A stretch of 64,000 nucleotides of DNA, taken from contig NZ_CP083956.1 of NCBI RefSeq assembly GCF_006442795.2, positions 1,899,501 through 1,963,500 on the forward strand, written 5' to 3'. This document shows, in pieces, positions 1-10,322 of this stretch. The notes under the pieces are model-generated. The model had not been told where the DNA came from, ran no database searches, and saw only the letters and a program-made list of their open reading frames with translations. Numbering within the stretch: the first letter of the stretch is position 1; each line of letters begins with the position of its first letter. The DNA comes from Mesorhizobium sp. B1-1-8. GTDB taxonomy: Bacteria > Pseudomonadota > Alphaproteobacteria > Rhizobiales > Rhizobiaceae. The translations under genes and the position numbers were made by a program.

Positions 1-371
1 CCGGCACGGTGACGGTGATGATCCCGCAGCGCATCCTGATGGCGACGCGCGGCGCCACCGCCAATGTGAATGATGATGGGACGACCGAATTCGACTGGCG
101 CGCCCGCTTCTCCGAAGAAGTGATGCGCTCGGCCGTGCGGCTTGAAGCCACCATGCCGCTCGCCCGGCTGACGCTCGGCGATCTGGCCAGCCTGCAGCCC
201 GGCCAGGTGATCGAGTTCGAGGAGAACGCGCAGTCGCAGGCAAAGCTCAGCGCGCGCGGCAAGACGCTGTTTGTCTGCGAGTTCGGCAAGCTCGGGCAGA
301 ATTACACGGTCCGCGTCAGGCATCCCCACGATGCCGGGCAGGATTTCATCGACGGCCTGATGCCTGGCTGA
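1..371 (+). CDS. fliM: Flagellar motor switch protein FliM, C-terminal end (5' truncated by window)
   Basis: This is the last ~122 codons of a gene that starts before the window; the reading frame begins at base 3. The visible part is a SpoA (surface presentation of antigens) domain of the kind that ends FliM, with the stretch [16 protein letters not shown] followed by the beta-strand-rich tail. FliM is part of the cytoplasmic C-ring and binds CheY-P to reverse rotation. It is followed 31 bases downstream by fliN, then fliG and flhB, the gene set of the rhizobial flagellar cluster. FliN shares the SpoA fold, but the complete fliN lies next, so FliM is the better call. The N-terminal CheY-binding and middle domains are not visible. 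Confidence 0.85.
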   Translation, partial: GTVTVMIPQRILMATRGATANVNDDGTTEFDWRARFSEEVMRSAVRLEATMPLARLTLGDLASLQPGQVIEFEENAQSQAKLSARGKTLFVCEFGKLGQNYTVRVRHPHDAGQDFIDGLMPG

Positions 372-402
372 TGCCGGGTCCGGGATGATTGGAGACGATA
401 AG

Positions 403-789
403 ATGGCAGCGACCAACGTTGAAATAGAAGCCGAACCCGGCCTGCCGGACGAAAAGCTGGATCGCGCCATCGAGGAACTGCGCGGCGTGCTCCGGGAAGA
501 GGAAAAGCGCCCGGACGCGGCCCTGCAGGGCAGCGCCAATTCGAGCATCATCATGACCATCCCGGTCGATGTGCAGATCATCCTCGGCAGCACCGAGATG
601 CCGGTCTCGGAGCTGATGGCGCTGCAGAAAGGCTCGACCGTGGCGCTCAACCGCCGCATCGGCGAGCCGGTCGACGTGGTGGTCAACGGCCGCAGAATAG
701 CGCGCGGCGAGATCACGGTGCTGGAGAACGACCCGTCGCGCTTCGGCATCAGGCTCACCGAAATCATCGCGGCGACGAAGAGCGCCTAA
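403..789 (+). CDS. fliN: Flagellar motor switch protein FliN
   Basis: A 128-residue protein. The N-terminal ~45 residues are acidic and variable. A SpoA domain follows, with the typical [20 protein letters not shown] and the closing [18 protein letters not shown] core. FliN forms the lower C-ring with FliM and FliG. I chose the ATG at 403 because GGAGA lies 7 bases upstream; an in-frame ATG at 385 would add six residues but has no such site. It sits between fliM and fliG with short gaps, so it is very likely co-transcribed with them. Confidence 0.93.
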   Translation: MAATNVEIEAEPGLPDEKLDRAIEELRGVLREEEKRPDAALQGSANSSIIMTIPVDVQIILGSTEMPVSELMALQKGSTVALNRRIGEPVDVVVNGRRIARGEITVLENDPSRFGIRLTEIIAATKSA

Positions 790-826
790 GCATGAACGAG
801 GGGCGCGCTCAGCAGGGGCAAGGGAC

Positions 827-1843
827 ATGACGGCATTGACGCTGACGCGCCCGCAAAAGGCGGCCGCCATATTGGTGGCGATGGGCAAACCCTCGGCCAG
901 CCGGCTGCTCAAATTCTTCAAGCAGGAAGAGTTGAAGGCGTTGATCGAAGGCGCCCGCTTGCTGCGCACCATTCCACAAAGCGACCTGGAGCGCATCGTC
1001 GCCGAGTTCGAGGCCGAATTCACCGAAGGCGCCGGCCTGCTCGATTCCGCCGACCGGATGGACACCATCCTCAACGAATCGCTGTCGCCGGAGGAAATGA
1101 GCGCCATCATGGGCGACAAGAAGTACGAGCCGGCGCCTGAAGGGCCGCCGCCGATCTGGCCGGACCTCGAAAAGCTCGAACCCGCGCGGCTTGGTGGCTT
1201 CCTCGCCGGCGAGCACCCGCAGACCTCGGCGATGGTGCTGTCAAAGCTGGCGCCGCAGATCGCCGCCAACGTGCTTTTGACCATGGAAAAACCCCTGCGC
1301 AGCCAGATCATCAAGCGCATGGTGACGATGGCCAATATCCCTGATGCGGCGACCAGGGTGGTCGAGAACGAGCTGCGCGCCAGCATGCTTTCGCAGAAGT
1401 CGACCAAGGACACCTCGGCCGGTCAGGCGCGCGTCGCCAGCGTGCTCAATGAAATGGCCAAGCCCGAACTGGACGAAGTTATGCAGGACCTGGAAGCGGC
1501 CGGCACGCCCGACCTTGCCGGCGTCAAATCGCGGCTGTTCGCCTTCGACGACCTGCCGCTGCTGGCCCAGAAGGCGCGGGTGCTTTTGTTCGACGGATTG
1601 TCGACCGAACTCGTCACGCTGGCTCTGCGCGGCGCGCCGCCGGCGCTCACCGAGTCCGTGCTGTCGGCGATCGGCGCGCGCTCGCGCCGCATGATCGAAT
1701 CCGAGCTCGCACAGGGATCGGAAGGCATCGCGCTGGCCGACATCATGGCTGCCCGCAAGACGGTCGCGGTGACGACCATCCGGCTGTCGCGGGAAGGCGC
1801 ATTCGAGCTTCCGTCGATGCAGACCGACGCTGAAGCGGCCTGA
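827..1843 (+). CDS. fliG: Flagellar motor switch protein FliG
   Basis: A 338-residue protein of the usual FliG length. It opens with the family signature LTRPQKAAAILVAMGK. The middle armadillo domain contains EHPQTSAMVLSKL, a form of the EHPQ motif. The C-terminal domain (about residues 240-325) carries the charged helix that contacts the stator MotA (…DDLPLLAQKARVLLFDG…). FliG transmits torque at the top of the C-ring. An AGGG-rich ribosome site precedes the ATG. It follows fliN by 37 bases and precedes flhB by 23, consistent with one operon. Confidence 0.95.
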   Translation: MTALTLTRPQKAAAILVAMGKPSASRLLKFFKQEELKALIEGARLLRTIPQSDLERIVAEFEAEFTEGAGLLDSADRMDTILNESLSPEEMSAIMGDKKYEPAPEGPPPIWPDLEKLEPARLGGFLAGEHPQTSAMVLSKLAPQIAANVLLTMEKPLRSQIIKRMVTMANIPDAATRVVENELRASMLSQKSTKDTSAGQARVASVLNEMAKPELDEVMQDLEAAGTPDLAGVKSRLFAFDDLPLLAQKARVLLFDGLSTELVTLALRGAPPALTESVLSAIGARSRRMIESELAQGSEGIALADIMAARKTVAVTTIRLSREGAFELPSMQTDAEAA

Positions 1844-1866
1844 CGGCCCGGTCGGGCTAGCGCACC

Positions 1867-2949
1867 ATGGCGGAGGCGGTCGACAAGGATTCCAAAACCG
1901 AGGAAGCCACAGAGAAGAAAATCCGCGACACGATCGAACAGGGCAAGCTGCCCCATTCGCGCGAGACCGCCATCTTCGCTTCCTTCATGGCCATCCTGGT
2001 GTTCACCGTCTTCTACGCCAAGGATGCCATTGTCGACCTCGGCACGTTCCTGGCGATGTTCCTTGAAAAGCCGGAAGCGTGGCCGATGGACACCGAGACG
2101 GACGTCATCGACCTCTACAAGGTGGTGCTGATGGAGGTTGGCAACGCCATCGTCAGCCTGCTGGTGCTTCTGGTGGTTGCCGGTGTCGGCGCTTCCGTGT
2201 TCCAGAACATCCCGCAAATCGTCGGCGAGCGGATCAGGCCGCAGCTGTCGCGCATCTCGGTCGCCAAGGGCTGGAGCCGGCTGTTCGGCGTGCAGGGTTT
2301 TGTCGAATTCGCAAAATCGCTGGCCAAGCTTGCCTTCGCCATCGCCGTGCTGACGTTCACGCTGTCGCAAGATCACCGCAAGCTGCTTGCCGGCATGATC
2401 ACCAATCCGATGGCTTTCGGCATGGTCATCCGCGGCATCGCCGTCGACATTTTGGTGGCGATCGTCTTCGTCATGGGGCTGATCGCGGTGGTCGACATCG
2501 TCTGGTCGCGCTTTCACTGGAAGCGAGACCTGCGCATGTCCAAGCAGGAGGTCAAAGACGAGATGAAGCAGTCGGAAGGCGACCCGATCGTCAAGTCCCG
2601 CCTGCGCTCGCTGGCGCGCGACCGGGCACGGCGGCGGATGATGACGGCAGTGCCGCGCGCGACGCTGATCATCGCCAATCCGACGCACTATTCCATCGCG
2701 CTGAGATACGTGCGCGAGGAGGACTCGGCGCCGCTGGTGCTGGCCAAGGGTCAGGATCTGGTGGCGCTGAAGATCCGCGAGATCGCCCGGGAGCACAACA
2801 TCCCGATCTTCGAGGACGTCGCGCTTGCCCGCTCCATGTACAAGCAAGTTTCGGTTGATAGCGTGATCCCGTCGCAATTCTATCAGGCCGTCGCCGAGCT
2901 GGTGAGGATCGTCTACTCGAAGAAGGCGGAGCGCAAAGTAACCCAATGA
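1867..2949 (+). CDS. flhB: Flagellar type III export switch protein FlhB
   Basis: A 360-residue inner-membrane protein. The N-terminal lysine/glutamate-rich segment (DKDSKTEEATEKKIRD) is followed by four hydrophobic segments (about residues 35-50, 90-112, 150-168 and 185-210). The cytoplasmic C-terminal domain contains the autocleavage motif NPTH at about residue 271, inside IIANPTHYSIALRY. FlhB belongs to the flagellar export gate and switches export from rod/hook to filament substrates. It is the last recognised flagellar structural gene of this run and is followed 19 bases later by a conserved-looking hypothetical gene. Confidence 0.95.
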   Translation: MAEAVDKDSKTEEATEKKIRDTIEQGKLPHSRETAIFASFMAILVFTVFYAKDAIVDLGTFLAMFLEKPEAWPMDTETDVIDLYKVVLMEVGNAIVSLLVLLVVAGVGASVFQNIPQIVGERIRPQLSRISVAKGWSRLFGVQGFVEFAKSLAKLAFAIAVLTFTLSQDHRKLLAGMITNPMAFGMVIRGIAVDILVAIVFVMGLIAVVDIVWSRFHWKRDLRMSKQEVKDEMKQSEGDPIVKSRLRSLARDRARRRMMTAVPRATLIIANPTHYSIALRYVREEDSAPLVLAKGQDLVALKIREIAREHNIPIFEDVALARSMYKQVSVDSVIPSQFYQAVAELVRIVYSKKAERKVTQ

Positions 2950-2968
2950 ACGGACGCCGCTTGCAGCC

Positions 2969-3406
2969 ATGAACCGGCAACCACACGCCAATTCCCGCGA
3001 GTTGATCGTCGCCTGCGCCATCGAGGACGTGGTGGGCGAACTCAGGCTCATTGAGGTCGCCGACTACATCGCCTTCATCCGGCTGGAGCATTTCGCCTGC
3101 CTTTCGGATCTGGTGGACTCGGCCGCCGAACTGTTCTTCCAGCCGGGCACGCTGCGGCTCGGCCATGGCGGCGAGGCGCATATCGACTGGAACGGCAGTC
3201 CGCGCATCGTGCTCGATCTGGAGCTGCGGCCGCGCGGCGTGACGGTCTATTTCCAGCTCACGCTGAGCGGGCAGGCGACGTCTGTTGTCGTGAACTACGT
3301 GTCGTTCGAGAAGCCCGGCGAAACGCCTGAGCACAATACCGCCCTGCTGCACGAGGCGATCGGGCAGGCGCGCATCCGCAAGACAGAGCCGCTCGCCTAT
3401 CCCTGA
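2969..3406 (+). CDS. Hypothetical protein downstream of flhB
   Basis: A 145-residue protein with no signal peptide or membrane segment and no domain I recognise. It is rich in short alternating hydrophobic stretches (HIDWNGSPRIVLDLELRPRGVTVYFQLTL), which suggests a small beta-rich domain. It starts 19 bases after flhB on the same strand, so it is probably the last gene of the flagellar transcript, and it converges on visR. The 41-base gap to the visR end contains a short palindrome (GTCGGC/GCCGAC arms at 3417-3432) that could act as a shared transcription end. A flagellar role is inferred from position only. Confidence 0.7.
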   Translation: MNRQPHANSRELIVACAIEDVVGELRLIEVADYIAFIRLEHFACLSDLVDSAAELFFQPGTLRLGHGGEAHIDWNGSPRIVLDLELRPRGVTVYFQLTLSGQATSVVVNYVSFEKPGETPEHNTALLHEAIGQARIRKTEPLAYP

Positions 3407-3446
3407 CAGTTTCCTGGTCGGCCTTGGCCGACGGGGCCTCGGCGAT

Positions 3447-4217
3447 CTACTCGATCAGGCCGAGGCGCAGCGCCTTGGCCACCGCCTGGTTGCGGTTGAC
3501 CGCGTTGAGCTTCTGCGTCGACTGGGTCAGATACTGGTTGGCGGTGTGCACCGATAGTTTCAGGAGTTTCGCGATCTCTTCGCTGGTGTTGCCGTTGGCG
3601 GTAAGCTTCAGGCATTCGAGCTCGCGCTTGGAGATCGAGCGCGTCCTGCCGGTATCGCCGGGACGAATGCGGGCGACTGCCGAAAACAGGGCGAAGCTGC
3701 GGGCGTGGATCTCGCAGAGCGACTCCTGCGAGAGAGCGATATCCGAGCCCATGAAAACCACCAGCCCGCACTGGCCGCGATCGGCGTGGACAGGAAAGGC
3801 GATGCCGTTGGTGCCGGGCGCCAGCGGCACTGTCGGCTCCGGCCAGGCGAGGCTCTCGAAGACCTGCCGCGAGCCGGCGACGCCATCATCCGCCCACCAG
3901 CGCGGCGTCGTCGAGATGCGGCTGTGGCGCACCATCTCTTCGCCATTGGCGCCGGCGATGAATTTTGTCGCCACTGCGGTGCCCGGATAATCGGAATCGA
4001 AGCAGGCGACGAGCCGCGCCCGTTCCAGCGACGGGCTGACGAAAAACAGCCCGAAGGCCGAAGCGTTGATGTCGATGGCGATCCAGCGGCAGCGGCGCAC
4101 CGCATCGGGAATGGTGACGGCGTGATGCGTCTCGGAGCCGAGCGAGAAGGCGCCGAAGGGATTGCGCTGCTCGTTGAAAAGGGCCGCGGCGGCCGCTCTG
4201 ACCTGTGCGTGTTTCAA
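3447..4217 (-). CDS. visR: LuxR-type motility regulator VisR
   Basis: A 256-residue protein with an N-terminal autoinducer/GAF-like region and a C-terminal GerE/LuxR helix-turn-helix (about residues 193-250: KRELECLKLTANGNTSEEIAKLL, HTANQYL). In Sinorhizobium the VisN-VisR pair activates the flagellar, motility and chemotaxis regulon, and both genes lie in the flagellar cluster, as here. The start is TTG, overlapping the visN stop as TTGA. This indicates translational coupling. The assignment to VisR rather than VisN rests on its being second in the pair. Confidence 0.85.
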   Translation of the reverse strand: MKHAQVRAAAAALFNEQRNPFGAFSLGSETHHAVTIPDAVRRCRWIAIDINASAFGLFFVSPSLERARLVACFDSDYPGTAVATKFIAGANGEEMVRHSRISTTPRWWADDGVAGSRQVFESLAWPEPTVPLAPGTNGIAFPVHADRGQCGLVVFMGSDIALSQESLCEIHARSFALFSAVARIRPGDTGRTRSISKRELECLKLTANGNTSEEIAKLLKLSVHTANQYLTQSTQKLNAVNRNQAVAKALRLGLIE

Positions 4218-4924
4218 ATGATGCCGCTCCTGATCGCCGTCGCAATCGCCATCGCGCGGTTGCTGGCCGCGAATTTCTGAATGGCGTGCGTGATGTAGCT
4301 GTTGACGGTGTTCGACGAGACGCCAAGGATCAGCGCCACCTCGTCGGTGGTCTTGCCTTCAGACACCCAGAACAGGCATTCGCGCTCACGATCCGACAGC
4401 GGGTCCTGCATGGCGGCCGCCGCGATCAGTTGCGGAATGGTGGATAGCGCATAGCAGCATTTCAGCTGCGCGCGCATCAGCGCCGCCAGGTCGATCCTGT
4501 CGGGTTCCGCGGCGGAAAACAGCACGAACAGCCGCTGGCGGCCGACATTCAGCCGCAGCGAATAGATTTCGGCATGGCCGAGCACGTCGAGCAGGCGGGC
4601 TTCCTCGCCGGTCAGCAACGCGCCGGCGTCGGGCGCATGCGCAGCCACGAGAGGCTTGGGGCGCACGCCCGGCGCTGTCGTCAATGCTCCCAGCGCAAGG
4701 TTGGCGATCAGCCTTTTGCCGGTCAGTTCGATGGCGTCGAAGATCCAGTTCGACGAGACGATGCGCGCATCGTTGCGGTCCTGGTCGTGCACGATGGCGA
4801 CCAGCATGTAGCTGTCGGCGCCGATGTCGGCGGTGAGCTGCATGAAGAAGCTGGTGAGGTCGCCGCGCGACGCCAGGCGCGGGCCTGATGCATCGGATTG
4901 GAGAAGCGCGGCGGGACTGCTCAT
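4214..4924 (-). CDS. visN: LuxR-type motility regulator VisN
   Basis: A 236-residue LuxR-family protein. The N-terminal sensory-like domain (about residues 15-160) is followed by a GerE helix-turn-helix near the C-terminus (LSDRERECLFWVSEGKTTDEVALILGVS, then NTVNSYITHAIQKF). It is the promoter-proximal partner of visR and shares a 4-base overlap with it. The ATG has only a weak AAGAA ribosome site upstream. The 358-base region in front of the gene is noncoding and carries seven GANTC sites. The pair is expected to act as a heterodimer at the top of the rhizobial flagellar hierarchy. Confidence 0.85.
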   Translation of the reverse strand: MSSPAALLQSDASGPRLASRGDLTSFFMQLTADIGADSYMLVAIVHDQDRNDARIVSSNWIFDAIELTGKRLIANLALGALTTAPGVRPKPLVAAHAPDAGALLTGEEARLLDVLGHAEIYSLRLNVGRQRLFVLFSAAEPDRIDLAALMRAQLKCCYALSTIPQLIAAAAMQDPLSDRERECLFWVSEGKTTDEVALILGVSSNTVNSYITHAIQKFAASNRAMAIATAIRSGII

Positions 4925-5282
4925 TTTTGATATTCTTGCCGGAATCGATCCTTGTGCCCGGTGCTGGCATTACCAGCGGCCGAACCCGAAACGCGTCACA
5001 TTCACGAAGACACACGCAAGGGCGCGCACTGCGCCCAACCGAGCCGAATCCTTGCGGGGTACGCGTTGCCGTCCGCGTCTGCTGCCGGCCTGGGACCGGA
5101 ACCTGAGACTTTGGGTAGTCGCCGCGCCCCCCGAGGACCGGCTGATTCGGGTCTAATCTACCCGCAGATGAATCCGACATCAAACGCGATTTGACAAAAT
5201 CGAATCCGGCCGACTCGAGTTGCGACTCAGTCGCTTGCCATGGCGTTGTTTGAGCGCGATTTCCGCTTCGAAAGCGCGCGTT
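4925..5282. promoter_or_regulatory. Noncoding region upstream of visN with clustered GANTC sites
   Basis: No gene is supported here. The stretch lies between the visN start and the end of the acetylpolyamine amidohydrolase gene, so it must contain the visN promoter. It holds seven GANTC sites (starting at 4942, 5046, 5144, 5170, 5202, 5212 and 5224), five of them within 85 bases. GANTC is the target of the alphaproteobacterial cell-cycle methyltransferase CcrM. A small hairpin (GCGAC/GTCGC, 5223-5233) lies at the end nearest the deacetylase gene and could be part of its transcription end. Confidence 0.5.
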
Positions 5283-6314
<1,032 letters not shown>

Positions 6315-6481
6315 TTTGGGAGTTGGCTCGCTCTTCGGATTGCGGTTTCGCGGGTCTCAAACAGCTTTGTGGCAGAGAGTCCGGGCGCCGCCAAGAGGCA
6401 TGGCAAATTGTTCACTTGGCGCAGCACGGGACGGCTTGCCAGACGCCAATACTCTGCTAGCCTAGGCACAAAGGGGAGTAA

Positions 6482-8143
6482 ATGATGCCGCAAACGGCCG
6501 ATCTGATCGTCGAGAATGCCAGCGTATTGACGATGGATCCCGATACCCCCCGCGCCGAGGCCATCGCCGTCAAAGGCGACCAGATAATTGCGATCGCAGA
6601 TCGCGACAGCATCCGTGACTACAAGGGTCCCGGCACGCGCGTCATCGACGCGCAGGGCGGCTCGGTGCTGCCGGGCTTCATCGAAGCGCATATGCATTTG
6701 TTCGGCGGCGCGGCCGAGCTCGACAATCTGCATCTGGCAGGCGTGCACGGCTTCGATGCGCTGCGCGACGCGATCCAGGGCTTCGCGGCCAAACGTCCGA
6801 ACGCCAGGCTTCTGATCGGCGCCGGCGTCGACTATGCGATCCTGCCGGAGCCGGTCACCCGCCAGATACTCGACCGCATCATTCCCGATCGGCCCTTCGC
6901 CATGTCGGCGTCCGACCATCACACGATGTGGGCGAACACTAAGGCGCTGGAGCAGGCCGGCCTGCTGCATGGCAGGCAATTGGGGCCGGGCAACGAGATC
7001 GTCATGGGCGAGGATGGACTTGCCGCCGGCGAGCTGCGCGAGGGCGAGGCGTTCGGCCCGATCCTCGAGCATTTCGGCGCGAACCGGACGCGGCTCGGCC
7101 TGACGGGACGGGAGCCGGAACCCTATCCGTCGGCGGAAGAACTGGCAGCCGACCGCGACCTGATGCATCGCGGACTTCAGTGGTGCGCCAAGCACGGCAT
7201 CACGTCGATCCAGAACATGGACGGCAACCTCTATCAGCTGGAGCTGCTCGCTGGCCTGGAAGAAGAGGGGCGGCTCATCTGCCGGACCAAGATCCCGTTC
7301 CACTTCAAGAACTTCATGACGCTGGACATGCTCGAAAAAGCCTCGCGCATGGCTGCCGCCCATAATTCCGAGTGGCTGTCGTCGGGCATGGTCAAGGTTT
7401 TCTATGACGGTGTGCTGGATTCCTGGACCGCGGTGATGGTCGACGACTATGCCGACCGGCCGGGCTGGCGCGGCGAGCCGCTGTTTTCGCCGCAGCATTT
7501 CGCCGAGGTGGCGGTCGAGGCCGACAGGCGCGGCCTGCAGATCGCTGTGCACTCGATCGGCGACGGCGCCGTGCGCGCCGTGCTCGACGGCTACCAGGCA
7601 GCGCTGAAGAAGAACGGCAGGCGCGACAGCCGCCACCGGGTCGAACACATAGAAGTTATCACCCCGTCGGACGTGCCGCGCTTCGCCGAACTCGGCGTCA
7701 TTGCCTCGATGCAGCCGCCGCATCCGCCCGGCGCCATGAACTTTCCGCTGGAGCCGACGATCTCGCGCATCGGCCCCGAGCGATGGCCGCTGAGCTATGC
7801 CTGGCGGACGCTCAAGGATGCCGGTGCCCGCGTCGTCTTCGCCTCCGATTGGCCGGTCTCGCCGGTTGACCCGATCCTGGGCATCCAGGCGGCGGTCATG
7901 CGCAAACCTTGGGCAGAAGGCCTGCCGGACCAGAGCTTCTCGCTGCAGGAATCGATTGCCGGCTACACCGTCGAGGGCGCCTATGCCGAGTTCATGGAAG
8001 ATCGCAAAGGCCGCCTGAAGACCGGATACCTCGCCGATATCGTTGTTTTGTCGGCTGATATCGAGGCGACGGCGCCGGAAGCGCTGCATACCGTTCGCCC
8101 GGTGACCACCATTTGTGGTGGAAAGGTCACTTACCAAGCCTGA
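6482..8143 (+). CDS. YtcJ-type metal-dependent amidohydrolase
   Basis: A 553-residue amidohydrolase family 3 protein. The N-terminal composite beta domain ([14 protein letters not shown]) leads into the metal-binding HxH at residues 70 and 72 ([10 protein letters not shown]). Later come [11 protein letters not shown] and HRVEHIEV with further metal histidines, then [12 protein letters not shown] with the catalytic Asp, and a closing [12 protein letters not shown] beta strand. The substrate is not predictable beyond an amide or other hydrolysable C-N bond. AGGGGAG sits just before tandem ATG codons; starting at 6485 would give slightly better spacing. The polyamine-type ABC genes follow on the same strand, suggesting it processes an imported compound. 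Confidence 0.85.
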   Translation: MMPQTADLIVENASVLTMDPDTPRAEAIAVKGDQIIAIADRDSIRDYKGPGTRVIDAQGGSVLPGFIEAHMHLFGGAAELDNLHLAGVHGFDALRDAIQGFAAKRPNARLLIGAGVDYAILPEPVTRQILDRIIPDRPFAMSASDHHTMWANTKALEQAGLLHGRQLGPGNEIVMGEDGLAAGELREGEAFGPILEHFGANRTRLGLTGREPEPYPSAEELAADRDLMHRGLQWCAKHGITSIQNMDGNLYQLELLAGLEEEGRLICRTKIPFHFKNFMTLDMLEKASRMAAAHNSEWLSSGMVKVFYDGVLDSWTAVMVDDYADRPGWRGEPLFSPQHFAEVAVEADRRGLQIAVHSIGDGAVRAVLDGYQAALKKNGRRDSRHRVEHIEVITPSDVPRFAELGVIASMQPPHPPGAMNFPLEPTISRIGPERWPLSYAWRTLKDAGARVVFASDWPVSPVDPILGIQAAVMRKPWAEGLPDQSFSLQESIAGYTVEGAYAEFMEDRKGRLKTGYLADIVVLSADIEATAPEALHTVRPVTTICGGKVTYQA

Positions 8144-8271
8144 GGTGTGGCATGGGAATTGCGTTTAAAAGCCGAGTTGCAGCTCCGCAGTTGCCAAGCC
8201 CTCCGGCTTGTGGTGACAATCAACCAGGAACACACCTGCCACCAAGAGCAGGCTCTCTCAATGGGGTAATC

Positions 8272-9375
8272 GTGCCGGAACAACCGGGTAAGAACGCGAT
8301 CGAAGTTCGCGGTGTACGCAAGGTATTTGGAACCGGGGAAAACCAGGTAGCCGCTCTTGACACGGTGTCGGTGTCGATCCGCGAGAACGAGTTTTTCACG
8401 CTGCTCGGCCCGTCCGGATGCGGGAAGACGACGCTGCTGAGGCTTATTGCCGGCTTCGATTTCCCAAGCGCCGGCGAGATCCTGCTGCACGGCCAGGACA
8501 TCGCGCCGCTGCCGCCGTTCAAACGCCCGGTCAACACCGTTTTCCAGAGTTACGCGCTGTTTCCGCATATGACGGTGGCGCAGAATATCGGTTTCGGTCT
8601 GGAAATGCTCGGCAAGCCGAAAGCCGAGATCGAGGCGCGCGTCGCCCAGATGCTGAAACTGGTCAAGATGGAGGCGCTGAAGGCGCGCCGCACCAGCCAG
8701 ATTTCCGGCGGCCAGCAGCAGCGCGTGGCGCTGGCCCGGGCGCTGGCGCCGCAGCCGAAAGTGCTTTTGCTCGACGAGCCGCTGTCGGCGCTCGACTACA
8801 AGCTGCGCAAGGAAATGCAGATCGAGTTGAAGCGTCTGCAGCACGAGACCGGCATCACCTTCATCTTCGTCACCCACGATCAGGAAGAAGCGCTGACCAT
8901 GTCGGACCGCATCGCGGTGATGTCGGCGGGCAAGATCCTGCAGGTCGGCACGCCGCGCGACATCTACGACCGTCCGGCCGAGCGCTTCGTCGCCGACTTC
9001 ATCGGCGAGACGAACTTTTTGCCGGGCACGGTGGTGTCGAAAAAGCCCGGCGTGGCGACCGTCAAATTCGCCGGCAATGCGATGATCAGTGCCGGCTACC
9101 CGGAAGGCTTCGATCCGTTGGGTGAAGTCACGCTGGTGGTGCGCCCCGAACATGCGGATCTGGTGCCCGATCCGGCCAAGGGCACGATCACCGGGACGCT
9201 GTCCAACATCGTCTATTTCGGCACCGACACCCACTTTCATGTGAAGCTCGATGGCGGCGACGACGATTTTATCGTGCGCCACCAGAACAGCCGCTCGAAC
9301 CCGGCGACCTACGAGACCGGCGCCAAGGTCGGCATCCAGTTCGAGGAGGACGCTGCGCGCGTCCTGAAAGATTGA
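8272..9375 (+). CDS. ABC transporter ATP-binding protein, PotA/spermidine-putrescine type
   Basis: A 367-residue ATPase. Walker A is GPSGCGKTT, the Q-loop lies in [10 protein letters not shown], the signature is [14 protein letters not shown], and Walker B is [12 protein letters not shown] followed by the switch [13 protein letters not shown]. The C-terminal TOBE-type domain (about residues 280-360, [10 protein letters not shown]) is typical of PotA. I chose the GTG at 8272 because GGGG precedes it and the length then fits the family. Earlier in-frame starts (ATG 8152, TTG 8113) would add a proline-rich tail unlike PotA. The stop overlaps the next permease start by one base. Confidence 0.9.
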   Translation: MPEQPGKNAIEVRGVRKVFGTGENQVAALDTVSVSIRENEFFTLLGPSGCGKTTLLRLIAGFDFPSAGEILLHGQDIAPLPPFKRPVNTVFQSYALFPHMTVAQNIGFGLEMLGKPKAEIEARVAQMLKLVKMEALKARRTSQISGGQQQRVALARALAPQPKVLLLDEPLSALDYKLRKEMQIELKRLQHETGITFIFVTHDQEEALTMSDRIAVMSAGKILQVGTPRDIYDRPAERFVADFIGETNFLPGTVVSKKPGVATVKFAGNAMISAGYPEGFDPLGEVTLVVRPEHADLVPDPAKGTITGTLSNIVYFGTDTHFHVKLDGGDDDFIVRHQNSRSNPATYETGAKVGIQFEEDAARVLKD

Positions 9376-10322
9376 TGACGACAGCCGCGCTCTCACCAAC
9401 CACGATTTCCAAGGCGGCATCGTTCGAAGCCCAGGCAGTGAAAACCGGCGCCCGGCGCAACCGGCTGCTGTCGCTGCCGGCGCTGATCATCATCGGCATT
9501 TTCGGCGTACTGCCGCTTGTCATCATATGCGTCTATTCTTTTCTTGCCGCCGCTCCTTATGGCGGTGTGCAGTGGCAGTTCTCGACTGACGCCTATCTGA
9601 ACTTTCTGTTTCAGCGCGACATCTTCGACGACACTCTGCAGTTCACGCCCGACTTCCTGATCATCTATCTGCGCTCGTTCCTGTTCGCGGTGGTGACGAC
9701 GGTGATCTGTCTGCTGCTCGGATTTCCGACCGCCTATTTCATGGCGACGCGGACACCGGCGCAGCGCAACTGGTGGGTGCTTCTGATCACCATTCCGTTC
9801 TGGTCGAACCTTCTGGTCCGCACGCTGGCCATCATGTTCATCATCCGCGACGAGGGCCTGATCAACGATGCGCTGATGGCGCTGGGGGTGATCGATAAGC
9901 CGATCACCATGCTTTACACCAACTTCGCCATCCAGCTCGGCCTGCTCTACGCCTTCCTGCCGTTCATGGTGCTGCCACTCTATTCGAGCCTGGAGAAGCT
10001 GGATTTCCGGCTGGTCGAGGCGGCTTACGACCTCTACGCGACCCGCCGCCAGGTGCTGTGGCGGGTGATCATCCCGCTGTCCAAGCCCGGCATCATCGCT
10101 GGCTGCCTGCTGGTCTTCATTCCGGCGCTCGGCGCCTATGTAACGCCGCTGATCCTGGGCGGCGGCATCCATCTGATGATCGGCGACCTCATCGCCCAGC
10201 AATTCGGCTCCGGGCGTAATTGGCCGCTCGGCTGCGCGCAGGCGCTGATCCTGATGGCGGCGGTGCTGGTGGCGCTCTTCTTCTACGTCCGCAACACGTC
10301 GGGGAAGATGCAGCATGGCTGA
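9375..10322 (+). CDS. ABC transporter permease, PotB/PotH type
   Basis: A 315-residue inner-membrane permease with about six hydrophobic segments. The first is at residues 35-58 (LIIIGIFGVLPLVIICVYSFLAA). The cytoplasmic EAA loop reads VEAAYDLYATRRQVLWRVIIPLSKPGI, including the conserved EAA and G. It shares one base with the upstream ATPase stop (TGATG) and overlaps the second permease by 8 bases, so the three genes are translationally coupled. An alternative TTG start one codon upstream is possible. The large periplasmic loop after the first segment is common in polyamine/opine-type PotB proteins. Confidence 0.9.
   Translation: MTTAALSPTTISKAASFEAQAVKTGARRNRLLSLPALIIIGIFGVLPLVIICVYSFLAAAPYGGVQWQFSTDAYLNFLFQRDIFDDTLQFTPDFLIIYLRSFLFAVVTTVICLLLGFPTAYFMATRTPAQRNWWVLLITIPFWSNLLVRTLAIMFIIRDEGLINDALMALGVIDKPITMLYTNFAIQLGLLYAFLPFMVLPLYSSLEKLDFRLVEAAYDLYATRRQVLWRVIIPLSKPGIIAGCLLVFIPALGAYVTPLILGGGIHLMIGDLIAQQFGSGRNWPLGCAQALILMAAVLVALFFYVRNTSGKMQHG

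Noticed and set aside
346..1413. A 355-codon minus-strand frame opposite fliN and fliG
   Set aside because: It overlaps two well-supported flagellar genes, and no domain or ribosome site supports it. The same reasoning removed similar long antisense frames at 1423-3051, 8131-9420, 19391-20884 and 21023-22708.
5041..5194. Short plus-strand open frames in the visN upstream region
   Set aside because: They have no ribosome site, no family resemblance and overlap each other in several frames; the region reads as noncoding.
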